DNA of 64,000 nt from Morganella morganii (GTDB lineage Bacteria; Pseudomonadota; Gammaproteobacteria; Enterobacterales; Enterobacteriaceae). How positions within the stretch are numbered: position 1 is the first letter of the stretch; every line of letters begins with the position of its first letter. Shown one piece after another: positions 32,922 through 44,735 of this stretch. The DNA is taken from the NCBI RefSeq assembly GCF_019242955.1, contig NZ_CP066129.1, positions 3,844,001-3,908,000 on the forward strand, in the 5' to 3' direction. Below the pieces are notes generated by a model. The model saw only the letters and a list, made by a program, of their open reading frames with translations, ran no database searches and was not told where the DNA came from. Position numbers and translations under genes: made by a program.

Positions 32922-33503
32922 ATGAGACTACTGCCAAAGCGCCATCTTTACGCCATCACCGCTATTGCGCTGATTGTCATGCTTGTCCTGATATTCTGGC
33001 CTGCCGCACAGAAGCCCCCGGTGATCGTGCCTTCGCAGAATATCACGCTGACGCCGCCGGCTGATCCGCTGGGTGACCTGATAGCAGAGCAGACCGGTAC
33101 ACCACCGGATACCGCAGCTGTTACTCCCGATTTACCGCTGCCGGATAACCTCCCGCCGGGCGCACTGAACACCGGACCGGCTCCCCAGCCCGTTACCGAA
33201 CAACCTCCGGCCAGCGCAGAACAGACTCCTGCACCTGTACAGGACAGTACACTGCGTTTCACCCTCAAAAAAGGTCAGACATTAGCTCAGGTATTTCGCA
33301 GCAACGGATTGCCGGTCGATGACTTATTCCGCATGACGGCGGTTGAAGGGCCGCAGAAACCGCTGAATCAGGTGGAATCCGGGGATAAAATCAGCGTGAC
33401 CAAAGGAAAGGGAAACACGGTCTCAGTGCTGAGAATTGATAAGGCCAACGGGCAGTCCGCCACCTTTAAACGACAGAAAGACGGCAGTTACCGCCGCTCT
33501 TAA
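32922..33503 (+). CDS. ytfB: OapA-domain cell-division-associated membrane protein YtfB
   Basis: The 193-residue protein has an N-terminal basic stretch and one membrane segment (about 10-28), then a long Pro/Ala/Thr-rich periplasmic linker (about 30-108). A C-terminal OapA (LysM-like) domain follows: LRFTLKKGQTLAQVFRSNGL to GDKISVTKGKGNTVSVLRID. The E. coli protein YtfB binds glycans and affects division when overproduced. It lies between fklB and the ribosomal rplI operon, as in E. coli, and converges with rplI. Confidence 0.88.
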   Translation: MRLLPKRHLYAITAIALIVMLVLIFWPAAQKPPVIVPSQNITLTPPADPLGDLIAEQTGTPPDTAAVTPDLPLPDNLPPGALNTGPAPQPVTEQPPASAEQTPAPVQDSTLRFTLKKGQTLAQVFRSNGLPVDDLFRMTAVEGPQKPLNQVESGDKISVTKGKGNTVSVLRIDKANGQSATFKRQKDGSYRRS

Positions 33504-33520
33504 CCGTTGTTTTGTCACAT

Positions 33521-33550
33521 AAAAAAAACGCTGGCCTGAGCCAGCGTCTT
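33521..33550 (-). terminator. Intrinsic terminator downstream of rplI
   Basis: ACGCTGGC/GCCAGCGT stem with a four-base loop followed by eight U residues on the minus strand; it ends the rpsF-priB-rpsR-rplI operon. Confidence 0.88.
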
Positions 33551-33578
33551 TCAAAGATGTTTACCGTGTAATCAGAGA

Positions 33579-34028
33579 TTACTCAGCAACAATCTTCACA
33601 TTCAGTTCTGCAAACACGTCGCTGTGAACCTGGAAGTGAACTTCGTGATCACCCAGAGTACGCAGAACGCCGTTTGGCAGACGAACTTCGCTTTTCGCCA
33701 CTTCAACGCCGGCTGCAGTTACAGCATCAGCGATGTCACGGGTACCGACAGAACCGAACAGTTTACCTTCGTCACCCGCTTTGGAAGACAGAGTCACAAC
33801 GCCCAGGGCATTGATTTTCTCTGCGCGAGCGTGTGCTGCGGCCAGAACGTCAGCTAATTTAGCTTCCAGTTCTGCGCGGCGCGCTTCGAAGAATTCGATG
33901 TTTTTCTTGGTTGCAGGAACTGCTTTACCTTGCGGTACTAAGAAGTTACGTGCATAACCAGATTTAACATTTACCTGGTCGCCCAGGCTGCCCAGGTTTG
34001 CTACTTTATCAAGCAGAATAACTTGCAT
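33579..34028 (-). CDS. rplI: 50S ribosomal protein L9
   Basis: L9 is a two-domain ribosomal protein with a long connecting helix. The 149-residue product starts [20 protein letters not shown], includes the [17 protein letters not shown] signature and the long central helix. It is the last gene of the S6-PriB-S18-L9 operon, 38 bases after rpsR. Confidence 0.98.
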   Translation of the reverse strand: MQVILLDKVANLGSLGDQVNVKSGYARNFLVPQGKAVPATKKNIEFFEARRAELEAKLADVLAAAHARAEKINALGVVTLSSKAGDEGKLFGSVGTRDIADAVTAAGVEVAKSEVRLPNGVLRTLGDHEVHFQVHSDVFAELNVKIVAE

Positions 34029-34066
34029 TACCTTATCCTCTTAAAGTCATTAATGGACTGTGCCGA

Positions 34067-34616
<550 letters not shown>

Positions 34617-34621
34617 CGTTA

Positions 34622-35011
34622 TTACTCTTCAGTTTCCTCAGCTTCATCATTTTCTTCAACGTCGTCAGACATGTCGCGCGGGCGACGTTCGTCTTTCGCT
34701 TTAACCATTGGAGAAGGTTCAGTCACCGCGTGCTTAACGCGCATAACCATGCTGCGGATAACGGCATCATTGAAGCGGAAAATAGTTTCCAGCTCGTCAA
34801 TCACTTCCTGCGGAGCTTCAACGTTCAGCAGAACGTAGTGTGCTTTGTGCAGTTTGTTGATTGGGTAAGCCAGTTGGCGACGACCCCAGTCTTCGAGACG
34901 GTGGATCTGACCTTCTGCGTTAGTAATAGCAGTTTTATAACGCTCGATCATTGCCGGTACTTGTTCGCTCTGGTCCGGATGAACCATGAAGACGATTTCG
35001 TAATGACGCAT
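34622..35011 (-). CDS. rpsF: 30S ribosomal protein S6
   Basis: S6 forms a heterodimer with S18. The 129-residue product starts [20 protein letters not shown] and ends with a long acidic, Glu-rich tail ([13 protein letters not shown]), the substrate region for RimK-type glutamate addition in E. coli. It is the first gene of the operon and is preceded by a clear promoter and an S6:S18-type leader motif. Confidence 0.98.
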   Translation of the reverse strand: MRHYEIVFMVHPDQSEQVPAMIERYKTAITNAEGQIHRLEDWGRRQLAYPINKLHKAHYVLLNVEAPQEVIDELETIFRFNDAVIRSMVMRVKHAVTEPSPMVKAKDERRPRDMSDDVEENDEAEETEE

Positions 35012-35036
35012 TAGTAGTGCTCCTTACGGATTATTA

Positions 35037-35070
35037 GCCTCCTGTCCGGGCAACCGCAACCCTGAGAGGC
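35037..35070 (-). promoter_or_regulatory. S6:S18 ribosomal protein leader motif
   Basis: The rpsF leader RNA folds as GCCTC…GAGGC around an inner GGG/CCC stem with the CCG-containing bulge (TTGCCCGGACAGGAGGC). This matches the leader bound by the S6:S18 complex in E. coli, which mimics their 16S rRNA site and provides feedback control. It lies 26 bases upstream of rpsF. Confidence 0.75.
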
Positions 35071-35110
35071 AAGGAACTTGTTTAAGTGCGGCTGAAAAAT
35101 TTGACGCATA

Positions 35111-35139
35111 ACTATACTCATACCCGCCTCAAAAGACAA
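35111..35139 (-). promoter_or_regulatory. Predicted sigma-70 promoter of the rpsF operon
   Basis: On the minus strand TTGTCT is followed after exactly 17 bases by TATAGT, about 100 bases upstream of rpsF, leaving room for the S6:S18 leader. Confidence 0.75.
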
Positions 35140-35162
35140 GGTAATAAGTGTGTGATGCGGGA

Positions 35163-35897
35163 TTATTTTCCGCGCTGACGCACAGCCTCAAACAGGCAGA
35201 CGCCCGTTGCCACCGAGACATTCAGGGAGGATACCGCTCCGGCCATCGGAATGCTGATCAGTTCATCGCACAGGTCGCGGGTCAGGCGGCGCATGCCTTC
35301 TCCTTCCGCACCCATCACCAGCGCCACCGGGCCGGTCATTTTGCTCTGATACAGATCATGAGTCGCTTCACCGGCCGTACCGACAACCCAGATATTTTCG
35401 TCTTTCAGCTGGCGCAGTGTGCGGGCCAGGTTAGTGACACGGATCAGCGGTACGCTTTCCGCCGCGCCGCACGCGACTTTTTTCGCCGTCGCATTCAGCT
35501 GCGCGGAACGGTCTTTCGGAATGATCACCGCATGCACACCGGCGGCATCTGCGGTACGCAGACAGGCACCGAGGTTGTGCGGATCCGTCACACCGTCGAG
35601 CACCAGCAGAAACGGTGTTTCATGCTCTGCCAGCAGATCAGGCAGATCCTGCTCCTGATACTGACGGCCGCCTTTGACTTTGGCAATAATACCCTGATGA
35701 ACAGCCCCTTCGGTCTGGCCGTCCATCCACTGACGGCTGGCCACCTGGACGCGGACACCCGCGGCTTCCAGAGCATGCACAACCGGAGTCAGACGGCGGT
35801 CTTCACGTCCTTTTAAAACAAAAACTTCAAGAAAACGGCTGGGATCACGCGCCAGCAGAGCATCCACGGCGTGGATACCATAAATAATTTCACTCAT
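35163..35897 (-). CDS. rlmB: 23S rRNA (guanosine-2'-O)-methyltransferase RlmB
   Basis: RlmB is a SPOUT-class enzyme that methylates G2251 of 23S rRNA. The ATG at 35895-35897 gives 244 residues starting [15 protein letters not shown]; an eight-codon upstream extension is rejected. SPOUT knot motifs are visible: [40 protein letters not shown] and [17 protein letters not shown]. It lies 78 bases downstream of rnr on the same strand. Confidence 0.96.
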   Translation of the reverse strand: MSEIIYGIHAVDALLARDPSRFLEVFVLKGREDRRLTPVVHALEAAGVRVQVASRQWMDGQTEGAVHQGIIAKVKGGRQYQEQDLPDLLAEHETPFLLVLDGVTDPHNLGACLRTADAAGVHAVIIPKDRSAQLNATAKKVACGAAESVPLIRVTNLARTLRQLKDENIWVVGTAGEATHDLYQSKMTGPVALVMGAEGEGMRRLTRDLCDELISIPMAGAVSSLNVSVATGVCLFEAVRQRGK

Positions 35898-35925
35898 AAC
35901 GTTCCGTTTGTTGCGGGACAATAAG

Positions 35926-35953
35926 CGTAATGAGGCGTTACCGCCTCATTACG
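35926..35953 (-). repeat. Hairpin between rnr and rlmB
   Basis: A perfect 12-base stem (CGTAATGAGGCG and complement) with a four-base loop lies in the rnr-rlmB gap. No U-run follows on the minus strand, so it may be an RNA-processing or partial-termination element rather than a full terminator. Confidence 0.6.
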
Positions 35954-35975
35954 GGAAGATATAAACCAAAGGCAG

Positions 35976-38414
35976 TTACTTCGCAGCTTTTTTCTTCGCG
36001 CGTTTCGCCTTTATATTGGCTTCGATTTTTTTGGTCCGGGCTGATTTCTTACTTTTCGGTGCTTTCGGGCCGTCCTCTTTTTTCTTCTTGCGGAACGCAC
36101 TGTCCGGTTCGAAGTTTTTGTCACGGCGCGGATCAGCTTTCTTACCATCCCGGCGCTTGTCCCCTCTGTCACCGGCTTTCGCCCGGGTTCTCGCGGTTTT
36201 GCCTTCATTACGGGCACGGCGGGTGGTTGAAATCAGCGCGAAATCAATGGTGCGCTCATCCATATGCACGGCTTCCACCCGGATTTCAACTTCATCACCC
36301 AGGCGGTATACATTAGAGGACGATTCACCAATCAGACGCTGGCCGACATTATCGTAGCGGTAGTAATCGTTATCAAGTGTTGATACGTGTACCAGACCAT
36401 CGATAAACAGATCATTGAGACGGACAAAGAAACCGAAACCGGTCACGCTGGTGATAAGCCCGGTAAAGACATTCCCCACCTGATCCTGCATAAAGTCACA
36501 CTTCAGCCAGTCCGCCACATCGCGGGTGGCTTCATCAGCACGGCGCTCCGTCATGGAGGTGTGCTCACCCAGCTGAAGCATACTCTGCATATCATAATGC
36601 CATGCACCGGTCTGCGATTTCGCCTCGCCGCGCTCTTTTGCCAGCAGGTACTTAATCGCACGGTGCAGGCTCAGATCCGGATAGCGGCGGATCGGTGAGG
36701 TAAAGTGGGCATACGCCGGTAACGCCAGGCCGAAGTGGCCGCGGTTATCCGGATCATAAATCGCCTGTTTCATCGAGCGCAGCAGCATGGTCTGTAACAG
36801 TTCGTGGTCAGGACGTTCCGCCACTTCCAGCATGACACGGGCGTAATCTTTCGGCTCCGGTGTCAGGCCGCCCGGCAGGGTCAGACCCAGTTCATTAAAG
36901 ACAGTACGCAGGTTGGTAACGCTGTCCTCTTTCGGACGATCATGCACACGGTACAGCGCCGGTTCATTGTTTTTCTCAACGAAACGGGCTGCGGCAACGT
37001 TCGCCATGATCATACATTCTTCGATCAGTTTGTGCGCATCATTGCGCAGTACCGGCTCGATACGTTCAATGCGTTTTTCCGCATTGAAAATAAATTTCGC
37101 TTCTTCGGATTCAAAGGCAATCGCGCCGCGCTCGTCACGGGCTTCCGCCAGTGCTTTATAGAGTTTATGCAGCTCTTCCAGGTGTTTGACCAGCGGCGCG
37201 TAATGCTCACGCAGCTCTTCATCGCCTTCGAGGATTTTCCACACTTTGGTGTAGGTCAGACGGGCGTGTGAGCTCATTACCGCTTCATAGAAACGGTAAC
37301 CGGAAAGCTTACCTTTCGCCGAAATCGTCATTTCACACACCATACACAGGCGGTCAACCTGCGGGTTCAGTGAGCAGACACCGTTCGACAGTACTTCCGG
37401 CAGCATCGGTACAACCTGTGACGGGAAGTAAACAGAGGTTCCCCGGCTGCGGGCTTCATCATCCAGCGCCGTCTGCGGACGCACATAATAACTGACGTCA
37501 GCAATTGCCACCCACAGACGCCAGCCGCCGCCGCGTTTGGCTTCGCAGTGTACGGCGTCATCAAAGTCACGGGCATCTTCGCCGTCGATAGTCACCAGCG
37601 GCAGGTCGCGTAAATCAACACGGCCTTTTTTAGCGGATTCCGGTACTTCCTCGCGGATATCCGCAACCTGGCGTTCCACCTGTTCAGGCCAGGTAAACGG
37701 AATTTCATGTTTGCGCAGGGCAATATCCACAGCAATGCTGGTGCCCATTTTCTCGCCCAGCACTTCAGTGATAACACCGAGCGCCTGCACGCGTTTGCCC
37801 GGACGGCGGGTCAGTTCCGCCACCACGATATTTCCCATCCGTGCGCCGTTAATCGACTCTTTCGGGATCAGAATATCAAAGCACAGGCGGCTGTCATCCG
37901 GCACGACAAATCCCATGCCTTCTTCGGTAAAGTAACGGCCGACAATCTGGCCGGTTTTTGGCTCAACGACACGCACAACGCGCGCTTCGCGGCGGCCTTT
38001 GCGATCAGCTCCCATCACCTGAACCAGGATCACATCCCCGTGGATGCATAATTTCATCTGATCCTGCGGGATGTAGAGATCGTCTTTTTGTCCTTCGACA
38101 CGCAGGAACCCGAAGCCATCACGATGGCCGATCACGGTTCCTTTAATTAAATCAAGGCGTTCCGGTAAGGCGTAGCACTGACGGCGGGTAAAGACCAGCT
38201 GCCCGTCACGTTCCATTGCGCGCAGGCGGCGGCGCAGGGCTTCCTGAGCCTCTTCACCGCTGATCCCCAGTTCCTGTGCGATATCGTCGCGGCTCACCGG
38301 TTTGGTGTGACGGCGGACAGTTTCAAGAATAAATTCACGGCTCGCGATCGGAGATTCGTATTTTTCCGCTTCGCGCTCACGGTAAGGGTCGTTTGATTGT
38401 TTTTCCACTGACAT
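35976..38414 (-). CDS. rnr: Ribonuclease R
   Basis: RNase R is a processive 3'-5' exoribonuclease that digests structured RNA and acts in rRNA quality control. The 812-residue product matches E. coli in length. It has an N-terminal winged-helix region (about 25-85), cold-shock domains, the catalytic RNB domain with [14 protein letters not shown] and [14 protein letters not shown], an S1 domain (about 640-725) and a long Lys/Arg-rich tail ending [11 protein letters not shown]. It follows nsrR by 27 bases. Confidence 0.97.
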   Translation of the reverse strand: MSVEKQSNDPYREREAEKYESPIASREFILETVRRHTKPVSRDDIAQELGISGEEAQEALRRRLRAMERDGQLVFTRRQCYALPERLDLIKGTVIGHRDGFGFLRVEGQKDDLYIPQDQMKLCIHGDVILVQVMGADRKGRREARVVRVVEPKTGQIVGRYFTEEGMGFVVPDDSRLCFDILIPKESINGARMGNIVVAELTRRPGKRVQALGVITEVLGEKMGTSIAVDIALRKHEIPFTWPEQVERQVADIREEVPESAKKGRVDLRDLPLVTIDGEDARDFDDAVHCEAKRGGGWRLWVAIADVSYYVRPQTALDDEARSRGTSVYFPSQVVPMLPEVLSNGVCSLNPQVDRLCMVCEMTISAKGKLSGYRFYEAVMSSHARLTYTKVWKILEGDEELREHYAPLVKHLEELHKLYKALAEARDERGAIAFESEEAKFIFNAEKRIERIEPVLRNDAHKLIEECMIMANVAAARFVEKNNEPALYRVHDRPKEDSVTNLRTVFNELGLTLPGGLTPEPKDYARVMLEVAERPDHELLQTMLLRSMKQAIYDPDNRGHFGLALPAYAHFTSPIRRYPDLSLHRAIKYLLAKERGEAKSQTGAWHYDMQSMLQLGEHTSMTERRADEATRDVADWLKCDFMQDQVGNVFTGLITSVTGFGFFVRLNDLFIDGLVHVSTLDNDYYRYDNVGQRLIGESSSNVYRLGDEVEIRVEAVHMDERTIDFALISTTRRARNEGKTARTRAKAGDRGDKRRDGKKADPRRDKNFEPDSAFRKKKKEDGPKAPKSKKSARTKKIEANIKAKRAKKKAAK

Positions 38415-38441
38415 TATATCCTCCGTGGTTTCTGACGAGCG

Positions 38442-38870
38442 TTATTCGTCCGTCAGTAACAATTTATAAAGATGCTGATTGTCCTGCACCATATCAGCGA
38501 GCGTGTGTTTATCCAGTTCCTGCAGAAACTCCCGTATGGCTTTGTTCAGTACCGATTTCAGCCGGCAAGCCGGGGTAATGTGACAGAATTCACCGCTGCA
38601 GTTCACCAGTGTTAACGGCTCGAGCGCGCGGACAACCTCACCGATACCTATAGTATTAGCAGGTTTTCCCAGGCGGATCCCGCCATTTTTGCCGCGAATC
38701 GCCTCGACATAACCCAAATGGCTCAATTGGTTAATTATCTTGACCATATGGTTACGGGATACACCGTAGACATTCGTCACTTCCGTAATACTGGTCATTT
38801 TACCATCAGGAAGTGACGCCATATAAATCAGCGCCCGCAAGCCATAATCTGTAAAACTGGTTAACTGCAC
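38442..38870 (-). CDS. nsrR: Nitric-oxide-sensing transcriptional repressor NsrR
   Basis: NsrR is an Rrf2-family [Fe-S] repressor of nitric-oxide stress genes. The 142-residue product starts [20 protein letters not shown]. The winged helix includes [16 protein letters not shown], and the three cluster cysteines are at 91, 96 and 102 in [13 protein letters not shown], the spacing found in E. coli. It is upstream of rnr in an operon. The hmp or ytfE targets are not in this window. Confidence 0.95.
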   Translation of the reverse strand: MQLTSFTDYGLRALIYMASLPDGKMTSITEVTNVYGVSRNHMVKIINQLSHLGYVEAIRGKNGGIRLGKPANTIGIGEVVRALEPLTLVNCSGEFCHITPACRLKSVLNKAIREFLQELDKHTLADMVQDNQHLYKLLLTDE

Positions 38871-38942
38871 ATTTTACCCCGGAAATTCTGTTATCCCGCG
38901 CGGGGATCACATGATAAGTAATGGATAATCATTATGTGTGTC

Positions 38943-38961
38943 TTTTGCTTATTAAGCAAAA
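38943..38961. repeat. Perfect 19-base palindrome upstream of nsrR
   Basis: TTTTGCTTA and its complement TAAGCAAAA surround a single central T, about 75 bases upstream of nsrR. It does not fit the NsrR operator consensus I know. It may be an operator or part of the nsrR promoter region; function unknown. Confidence 0.4.
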
Positions 38962-38974
38962 TTTGTCGTTAAAA

Positions 38975-39016
38975 ACGCCGGATTTCCTGCGCTCACGCAG
39001 TCAGAAATTCCGGCGT
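38975..39016. repeat. Long imperfect hairpin between purA and nsrR
   Basis: ACGCCGGATTTC pairs with GAAATTCCGGCGT apart from one bulged base, and an inner CTGCG/CGCAG stem lies within it. It is adjacent to the purA terminator and may add to termination or separate the two transcripts. Confidence 0.5.
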
Positions 39017-39023
39017 CAGAAAA

Positions 39024-39050
39024 CAAAAAGCCGGACAAACATGCCCGGCC
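39024..39050 (-). terminator. Intrinsic terminator downstream of purA
   Basis: GCCGGGCATG…GTCCGGC stem on the minus strand followed by five U residues, 25 bases after the purA stop. Confidence 0.75.
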
Positions 39051-39074
39051 CTGACTGGTATCAACTGAACGATC

Positions 39075-40427
<1,353 letters not shown>

Positions 40428-40473
40428 TCAGCACTTTTTATCCACTTTATGAAAGTCACCTGATCTATGTCCA

Positions 40474-40503
40474 TAATAAAGCCCGCCTAAGCGGGCTTTC
40501 TTC
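40474..40503 (-). terminator. Intrinsic terminator downstream of hflC
   Basis: AAAGCCCGC/GCGGGCTTT stem with a four-base loop between hflC and purA, with a U-containing tail on the minus strand. Confidence 0.78.
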
Positions 40504-40564
40504 ATCAGAGTGCGACCATCAGCATGCTGACGATTTGTCAGTACCGGTTATGCGGTTACCGGAC

Positions 40565-41578
40565 TTACTGGCCTGAAGCCGGACGCAATGATGTCGGTGC
40601 CTTCATGTAACGGAAGAAATCCGTATCCGGGCTTAACACCATAATGTCGTTGCCATCGGGTTTGAAGCTTTGCTCATAAGCACGCAGGCTTCGGATAAAC
40701 GCATAGAAATCCGGGTCCTGACTGAATGCATCCGCAAACAGTTTAGCGGCTTCCGCATCACCCGCACCACGCAGGGAGAGTGACTGGCGCTCCGCTTCGG
40801 CCAGGATTTCAGTACGGGTTTTATCTGCCACCGCACGAATCTTCATGGCTTCTTCCAGACCCTGTGAGCGGTGACGACGTGCCACAGCTTCACGTTCTGC
40901 ACGCATACGCTGGAAGATAGCTTCGGAGACTTCCGCCGGCAGGTTGATCTGCTTGATACGGACGTCCACCACTTCGATACCTAACGCTGCCATACTGTTC
41001 GGATTCACCTGAGGCTGTGCGCCTTTGGTTTCTTCCTGAACACGCGCTGCCGCATCGGCAATAGCGTTATCAGCATCAGTTGCCTGCGGATCGTTACCGG
41101 AGCTCCCTTCGTTCAGTGCATTTTTGACTTCCGTCGTTAATGTACCACGGGAATCCGTCACAATCTCTTTCACGCTCAGACGACCGAACTCAGAACGCAG
41201 ACGGTCACTGAATTTACGTTTCAGCAGGTTTTCAGCCTGATTAATATTACCGCTGTTTGTTGCGAGATAATACAGGCTGAAATCACTAATCCGCCATTTC
41301 AGGTAAGAATCGACGATCAGGTCTTTGTTTTCGTTTGTCAGGAAACGGTCAGCCTGGATATCCAGTGTCTGGATACGGGCAGGCAGCATTTTAACGGTTT
41401 CAATAAACGGCACTTTCAGATGCAGGCCCGGTTCATAGACAATCGGTTTGTTCTCCGCATCACGCAGAACTTTACCAAAGCGCAGCACAATACCGCGCTC
41501 GGTCTGCTGAACAGTAAAGACAGACGCATACAGAACGCCTAAAACCAGAATAACAATAACGGCTAAATACTTACGCAT
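40565..41578 (-). CDS. hflC: FtsH protease modulator HflC
   Basis: HflC is a SPFH (stomatin/prohibitin) membrane protein that forms the HflKC cage around FtsH and tempers its proteolysis. The 337-residue product has an N-terminal anchor (MRKYLAVIVILVLGVLYASV), an SPFH domain starting QQTERGIVLRFGKVL, and a coiled-coil region with RAEREAVARRHRSQGLEEAM. It lies two bases after hflK. FtsH itself is encoded at 4889-6838. Confidence 0.96.
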   Translation of the reverse strand: MRKYLAVIVILVLGVLYASVFTVQQTERGIVLRFGKVLRDAENKPIVYEPGLHLKVPFIETVKMLPARIQTLDIQADRFLTNENKDLIVDSYLKWRISDFSLYYLATNSGNINQAENLLKRKFSDRLRSEFGRLSVKEIVTDSRGTLTTEVKNALNEGSSGNDPQATDADNAIADAAARVQEETKGAQPQVNPNSMAALGIEVVDVRIKQINLPAEVSEAIFQRMRAEREAVARRHRSQGLEEAMKIRAVADKTRTEILAEAERQSLSLRGAGDAEAAKLFADAFSQDPDFYAFIRSLRAYEQSFKPDGNDIMVLSPDTDFFRYMKAPTSLRPASGQ

Positions 41579-41580
41579 GA

Positions 41581-42858
41581 TTATTGTCTCCCTGTGCGTT
41601 CAGTGTTACCACGGATACCCGAACTGCTGAGATCATACGTGTTGTTGTATTCAGCGGGTACATTCGGATTCCGGGTGCTGTTTTGTGCCTGACGGCCTGA
41701 CGGTGCCTGTGTTGCCGGCGCGGATGATGACGAGGCAGCGGATTTCGCCGGTGCAGTCTGAGAGGCTGCTCTCTGCTCGCGCATAATCTGATCCAGCGGC
41801 AGCACCATCATGCTGTTGCTTTTATCATTGGCAATCACTTTACGGGTATTGCTCAGCACACGTTCCATTGTCTCAATGTACAGACGTTCACGGGTGATAT
41901 CCGGTGCCGCACGGTATTCCGGCAGCATTTTCGAGAAGCTTGCCACTTCACCGCGTGCTTTCAGCACGATACTGGCTTTATAGGCCTGCGCGCTTTCGAT
42001 CATGCTTTGCGCGTTACCTTTTGCCAGCGGCAGAACTTCGTTTGAGTAAGCTTCCGCTTCACGGATAGATTGCTGTTCGTTTTCACGCGCGGCAATCACG
42101 TCATCGAATGAGGCCTGAACTTCAGCCGGCGGACGGGCTTCCTGGAAGTTGACGTCGACAATCGCGATCCCCATTTTATAAGGTCTGATTGTCTCTTCGA
42201 GAACTTTCTGGGTTTCGTTACGGACCACGGTACGGTTCGCCGTCAGGATTTTCTCCATGGTGAACTTACCGATAACCCCGCGCACCGCACTGTCCATCGC
42301 CTGACGCAGACTGTTGCCCGGGTTGGTGACGCTGAAGAGATACTCTTCCGGGTTCACAACCTGGAACTGGACGTTCATATTGACGCGGACGACGTTTTCG
42401 TCAGCCGTTAACATCATCCCGTTGGTCGCCAGATCCTGGACGGTCGCCACATCAACCGCGGTGACGCGATCAATAAATGTCGGTTTCCAGTTCAGACCCG
42501 GCTGCACCACATGACTGAATTTACCGAAACGGGTAACCACACCGCGTTCCGTTTCTTTAATCGTATAGAAGCCGGTTGCGGCCCAGACAACAACAACGGC
42601 GGCAATAGCGAGACTGATAATACGTCCGCCGGCGAACTGTACCGGAGGACGATTGTTCCCGCCGGACTGTCCGTTATTATTTCCGCCTTTACCGCCACCC
42701 AGACCACCGAGTTTTCTGCTCATTTTCCGGAACAGATCGTCGAGATCAGATGCCCCACGGTTCCGGCCGCCTTTGTTACCGTCGGAGTTGCCGCCTTTAT
42801 TGCTGCTCCCCCACGGGTCGCGGTCCTGTCCGTTATTACCGGGCTGATTCCACGCCAT
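41581..42858 (-). CDS. hflK: FtsH protease modulator HflK
   Basis: HflK partners with HflC in the HflKC complex. The ATG at 42856-42858 gives 425 residues starting MAWNQPGNNGQDRDPWGSSN. A glycine/asparagine-rich cytoplasmic N-terminus (about 1-75) precedes a membrane segment (ISLAIAAVVVVWAATGFYTI) and the SPFH domain (KETERGVVTRFGKFSHVVQP). The C-terminus is Ala/Ser/Gln-rich and low in complexity. A 21-codon upstream extension is rejected. It is cotranscribed with hflX upstream and hflC downstream. Confidence 0.96.
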   Translation of the reverse strand: MAWNQPGNNGQDRDPWGSSNKGGNSDGNKGGRNRGASDLDDLFRKMSRKLGGLGGGKGGNNNGQSGGNNRPPVQFAGGRIISLAIAAVVVVWAATGFYTIKETERGVVTRFGKFSHVVQPGLNWKPTFIDRVTAVDVATVQDLATNGMMLTADENVVRVNMNVQFQVVNPEEYLFSVTNPGNSLRQAMDSAVRGVIGKFTMEKILTANRTVVRNETQKVLEETIRPYKMGIAIVDVNFQEARPPAEVQASFDDVIAARENEQQSIREAEAYSNEVLPLAKGNAQSMIESAQAYKASIVLKARGEVASFSKMLPEYRAAPDITRERLYIETMERVLSNTRKVIANDKSNSMMVLPLDQIMREQRAASQTAPAKSAASSSSAPATQAPSGRQAQNSTRNPNVPAEYNNTYDLSSSGIRGNTERTGRQ

Positions 42859-42944
42859 GCCTTCGCTCCACTCTTTTATGATCGGTTTTTCAGGGCTAAG
42901 AGCACAAAAACGCGCTCTCAATCAATATATTACGCCGCTGATAA

Positions 42945-44225
42945 TCAGATAACGTAATCGGCTAACTGTTGTTCCTGCTTGCAGAGACGGCGCCAGTCAA
43001 CAACCGGCAGCCTGATTTCAAGGCAAATCCGGCCATCGTCATCAAGCCACTCGCGTTCAATCGCCTGAAGCTGATAAAAACGGCTGCGCAGACGACCCTC
43101 TGACGGAGGCAGACACAATTCCAGGTGTGCGATCTCACCGGAAAGGCGTTCTGTCAGTGCCCGGAACAACAACGGGACTCCTGCTCCGGTCTGTGCTGAA
43201 AGCCAGACCCTGACCGGCAGGTTATCCTCATTTCTGTCGATACGCGGTTCAAAATCATCCAGCATATCGATTTTATTCATGACTATCAGAACCGGAATTT
43301 CATGTGCATCAATCTCTTCCAGAACTGTATTAACCGCATGAATATTTTCATCAATACGATTATCCGCCGCGTCCACCACATGAAGCAGCAGTGTCGCTTC
43401 ACGGGTTTCCTGCAACGTGGCTTTAAATGCCGCCACCAGGTCGTGCGGCAGATGGCGGATAAACCCGACCGTATCTGCCAGTACCACAGTACCGACATCA
43501 TCAACATCAATCCGCCGCAGGGTCGGATCGAGTGTCGCAAATAACTGATCCGCCGCATAGACTTTCGCATCAGTTATGTGATTAAACAGACTGGATTTCC
43601 CGGCGTTGGTGTAACCGACCAGAGACACCGTCGGAATATCCGCTTTACTGCGCGCCTGACGGCCTTGTCCGCGCTGGCGTTCCACTTTTTCCAGACGCCC
43701 TGAAATCTGTTTGATTTTATCCCGCAGCATCCGGCGGTCGGACTCAAGCTGAGTCTCACCCGGCCCCCGCAGACCAATCCCGCCTTTCTGGCGTTCAAGG
43801 TGCGTCCAGCCGCGGACCAGACGTGTGGAAAGGTGGCGTAACTGCGCCAGTTCCACCTGTAATTTACCTTCATGTGTCCGTGCCCGCTGGGCGAAGATAT
43901 CGAGGATAACCCCGGTTCTGTCAACCACCCTGCACTGGCACAAACGCTCGAGGTTGCGTTCCTGCGCCGGACTTAAGGCATGGTTAAAGAGCACCACATC
44001 GGCGTCACTTTCCATCACAGCGTCAGCAATCTCTTCAGCTTTCCCTTCACCCGCAAAATACTTCGGATGGGGAGCGCTGCGGCTGCCGGTCACTATCCGG
44101 ACAGGTGTCACACCCGCGGATGTCACAAGGGATTCAAACTCACTGAGATCATCAGTGTTTTTATCCTGTGAGAAAAACAGATGGACCAGTACGGCCCGTT
44201 CACCGCCTTCATACCTGTCAAACAA
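42945..44225 (-). CDS. hflX: Ribosome-rescue GTPase HflX
   Basis: HflX binds the 50S subunit and splits stalled ribosomes after heat or stress. The 426-residue product has the N-terminal HflX domain ([18 protein letters not shown]), the charged linker helix with [20 protein letters not shown], and a GTPase domain with [25 protein letters not shown] and MNKIDML. It lies between hfq and hflK, as in E. coli. Confidence 0.97.
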   Translation of the reverse strand: MFDRYEGGERAVLVHLFFSQDKNTDDLSEFESLVTSAGVTPVRIVTGSRSAPHPKYFAGEGKAEEIADAVMESDADVVLFNHALSPAQERNLERLCQCRVVDRTGVILDIFAQRARTHEGKLQVELAQLRHLSTRLVRGWTHLERQKGGIGLRGPGETQLESDRRMLRDKIKQISGRLEKVERQRGQGRQARSKADIPTVSLVGYTNAGKSSLFNHITDAKVYAADQLFATLDPTLRRIDVDDVGTVVLADTVGFIRHLPHDLVAAFKATLQETREATLLLHVVDAADNRIDENIHAVNTVLEEIDAHEIPVLIVMNKIDMLDDFEPRIDRNEDNLPVRVWLSAQTGAGVPLLFRALTERLSGEIAHLELCLPPSEGRLRSRFYQLQAIEREWLDDDGRICLEIRLPVVDWRRLCKQEQQLADYVI

Positions 44226-44323
44226 CAGCAGAACCTCTCAGGCTGAGTGAAAAACACGCAGGAAAAAACACAGGTAAAGTCTCCCTACCTATGTTTTTCC
44301 GCGATTGATAACTGCACACTGAC

Positions 44324-44629
44324 TTATTCAGCGCCATCAGTATCCTGTTGCGCACCACCGTTACCGGCTGACTGGTGGTAATTGCTGCTGCCGGTTCCCG
44401 GGTTTGCGCCACCGCTGTGGTGAGAAACCGGACGGGAAGGTACGACGGTAGAGATCGCGTGTTTATAAACCATTTGGCTGACCGTGTTTTTCAGCAGAAT
44501 AACAAACTGGTCGAATGATTCGATCTGACCCTGCAATTTAATACCGTTGACCAGATAAATAGAAACCGGAACCCTTTCGCGACGTAATGCGTTCAGGAAC
44601 GGATCTTGCAAAGATTGCCCCTTAGCCAT
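44324..44629 (-). CDS. hfq: RNA chaperone Hfq
   Basis: Hfq is a hexameric Sm-like protein that pairs small RNAs with mRNAs. The 101-residue product starts [20 protein letters not shown]. Sm1 lies in [20 protein letters not shown], and Sm2 contains [16 protein letters not shown]. The C-terminal disordered tail is Gly/Ser/Asn/His-rich and ends in acidic residues. It lies in the miaA-hfq-hflX order typical of Enterobacterales, 106 bases after miaA. Confidence 0.98.
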   Translation of the reverse strand: MAKGQSLQDPFLNALRRERVPVSIYLVNGIKLQGQIESFDQFVILLKNTVSQMVYKHAISTVVPSRPVSHHSGGANPGTGSSNYHQSAGNGGAQQDTDGAE

Positions 44630-44735
44630 TCTGTATTTTCCTTATTTTGTTGTTTTTTAAATGAAACCCAAACTGGGTTCGAAAAATAACTACTCAAAAC
44701 TTTCGTAACCCGTTAATTGTACACAATCAACGGCG

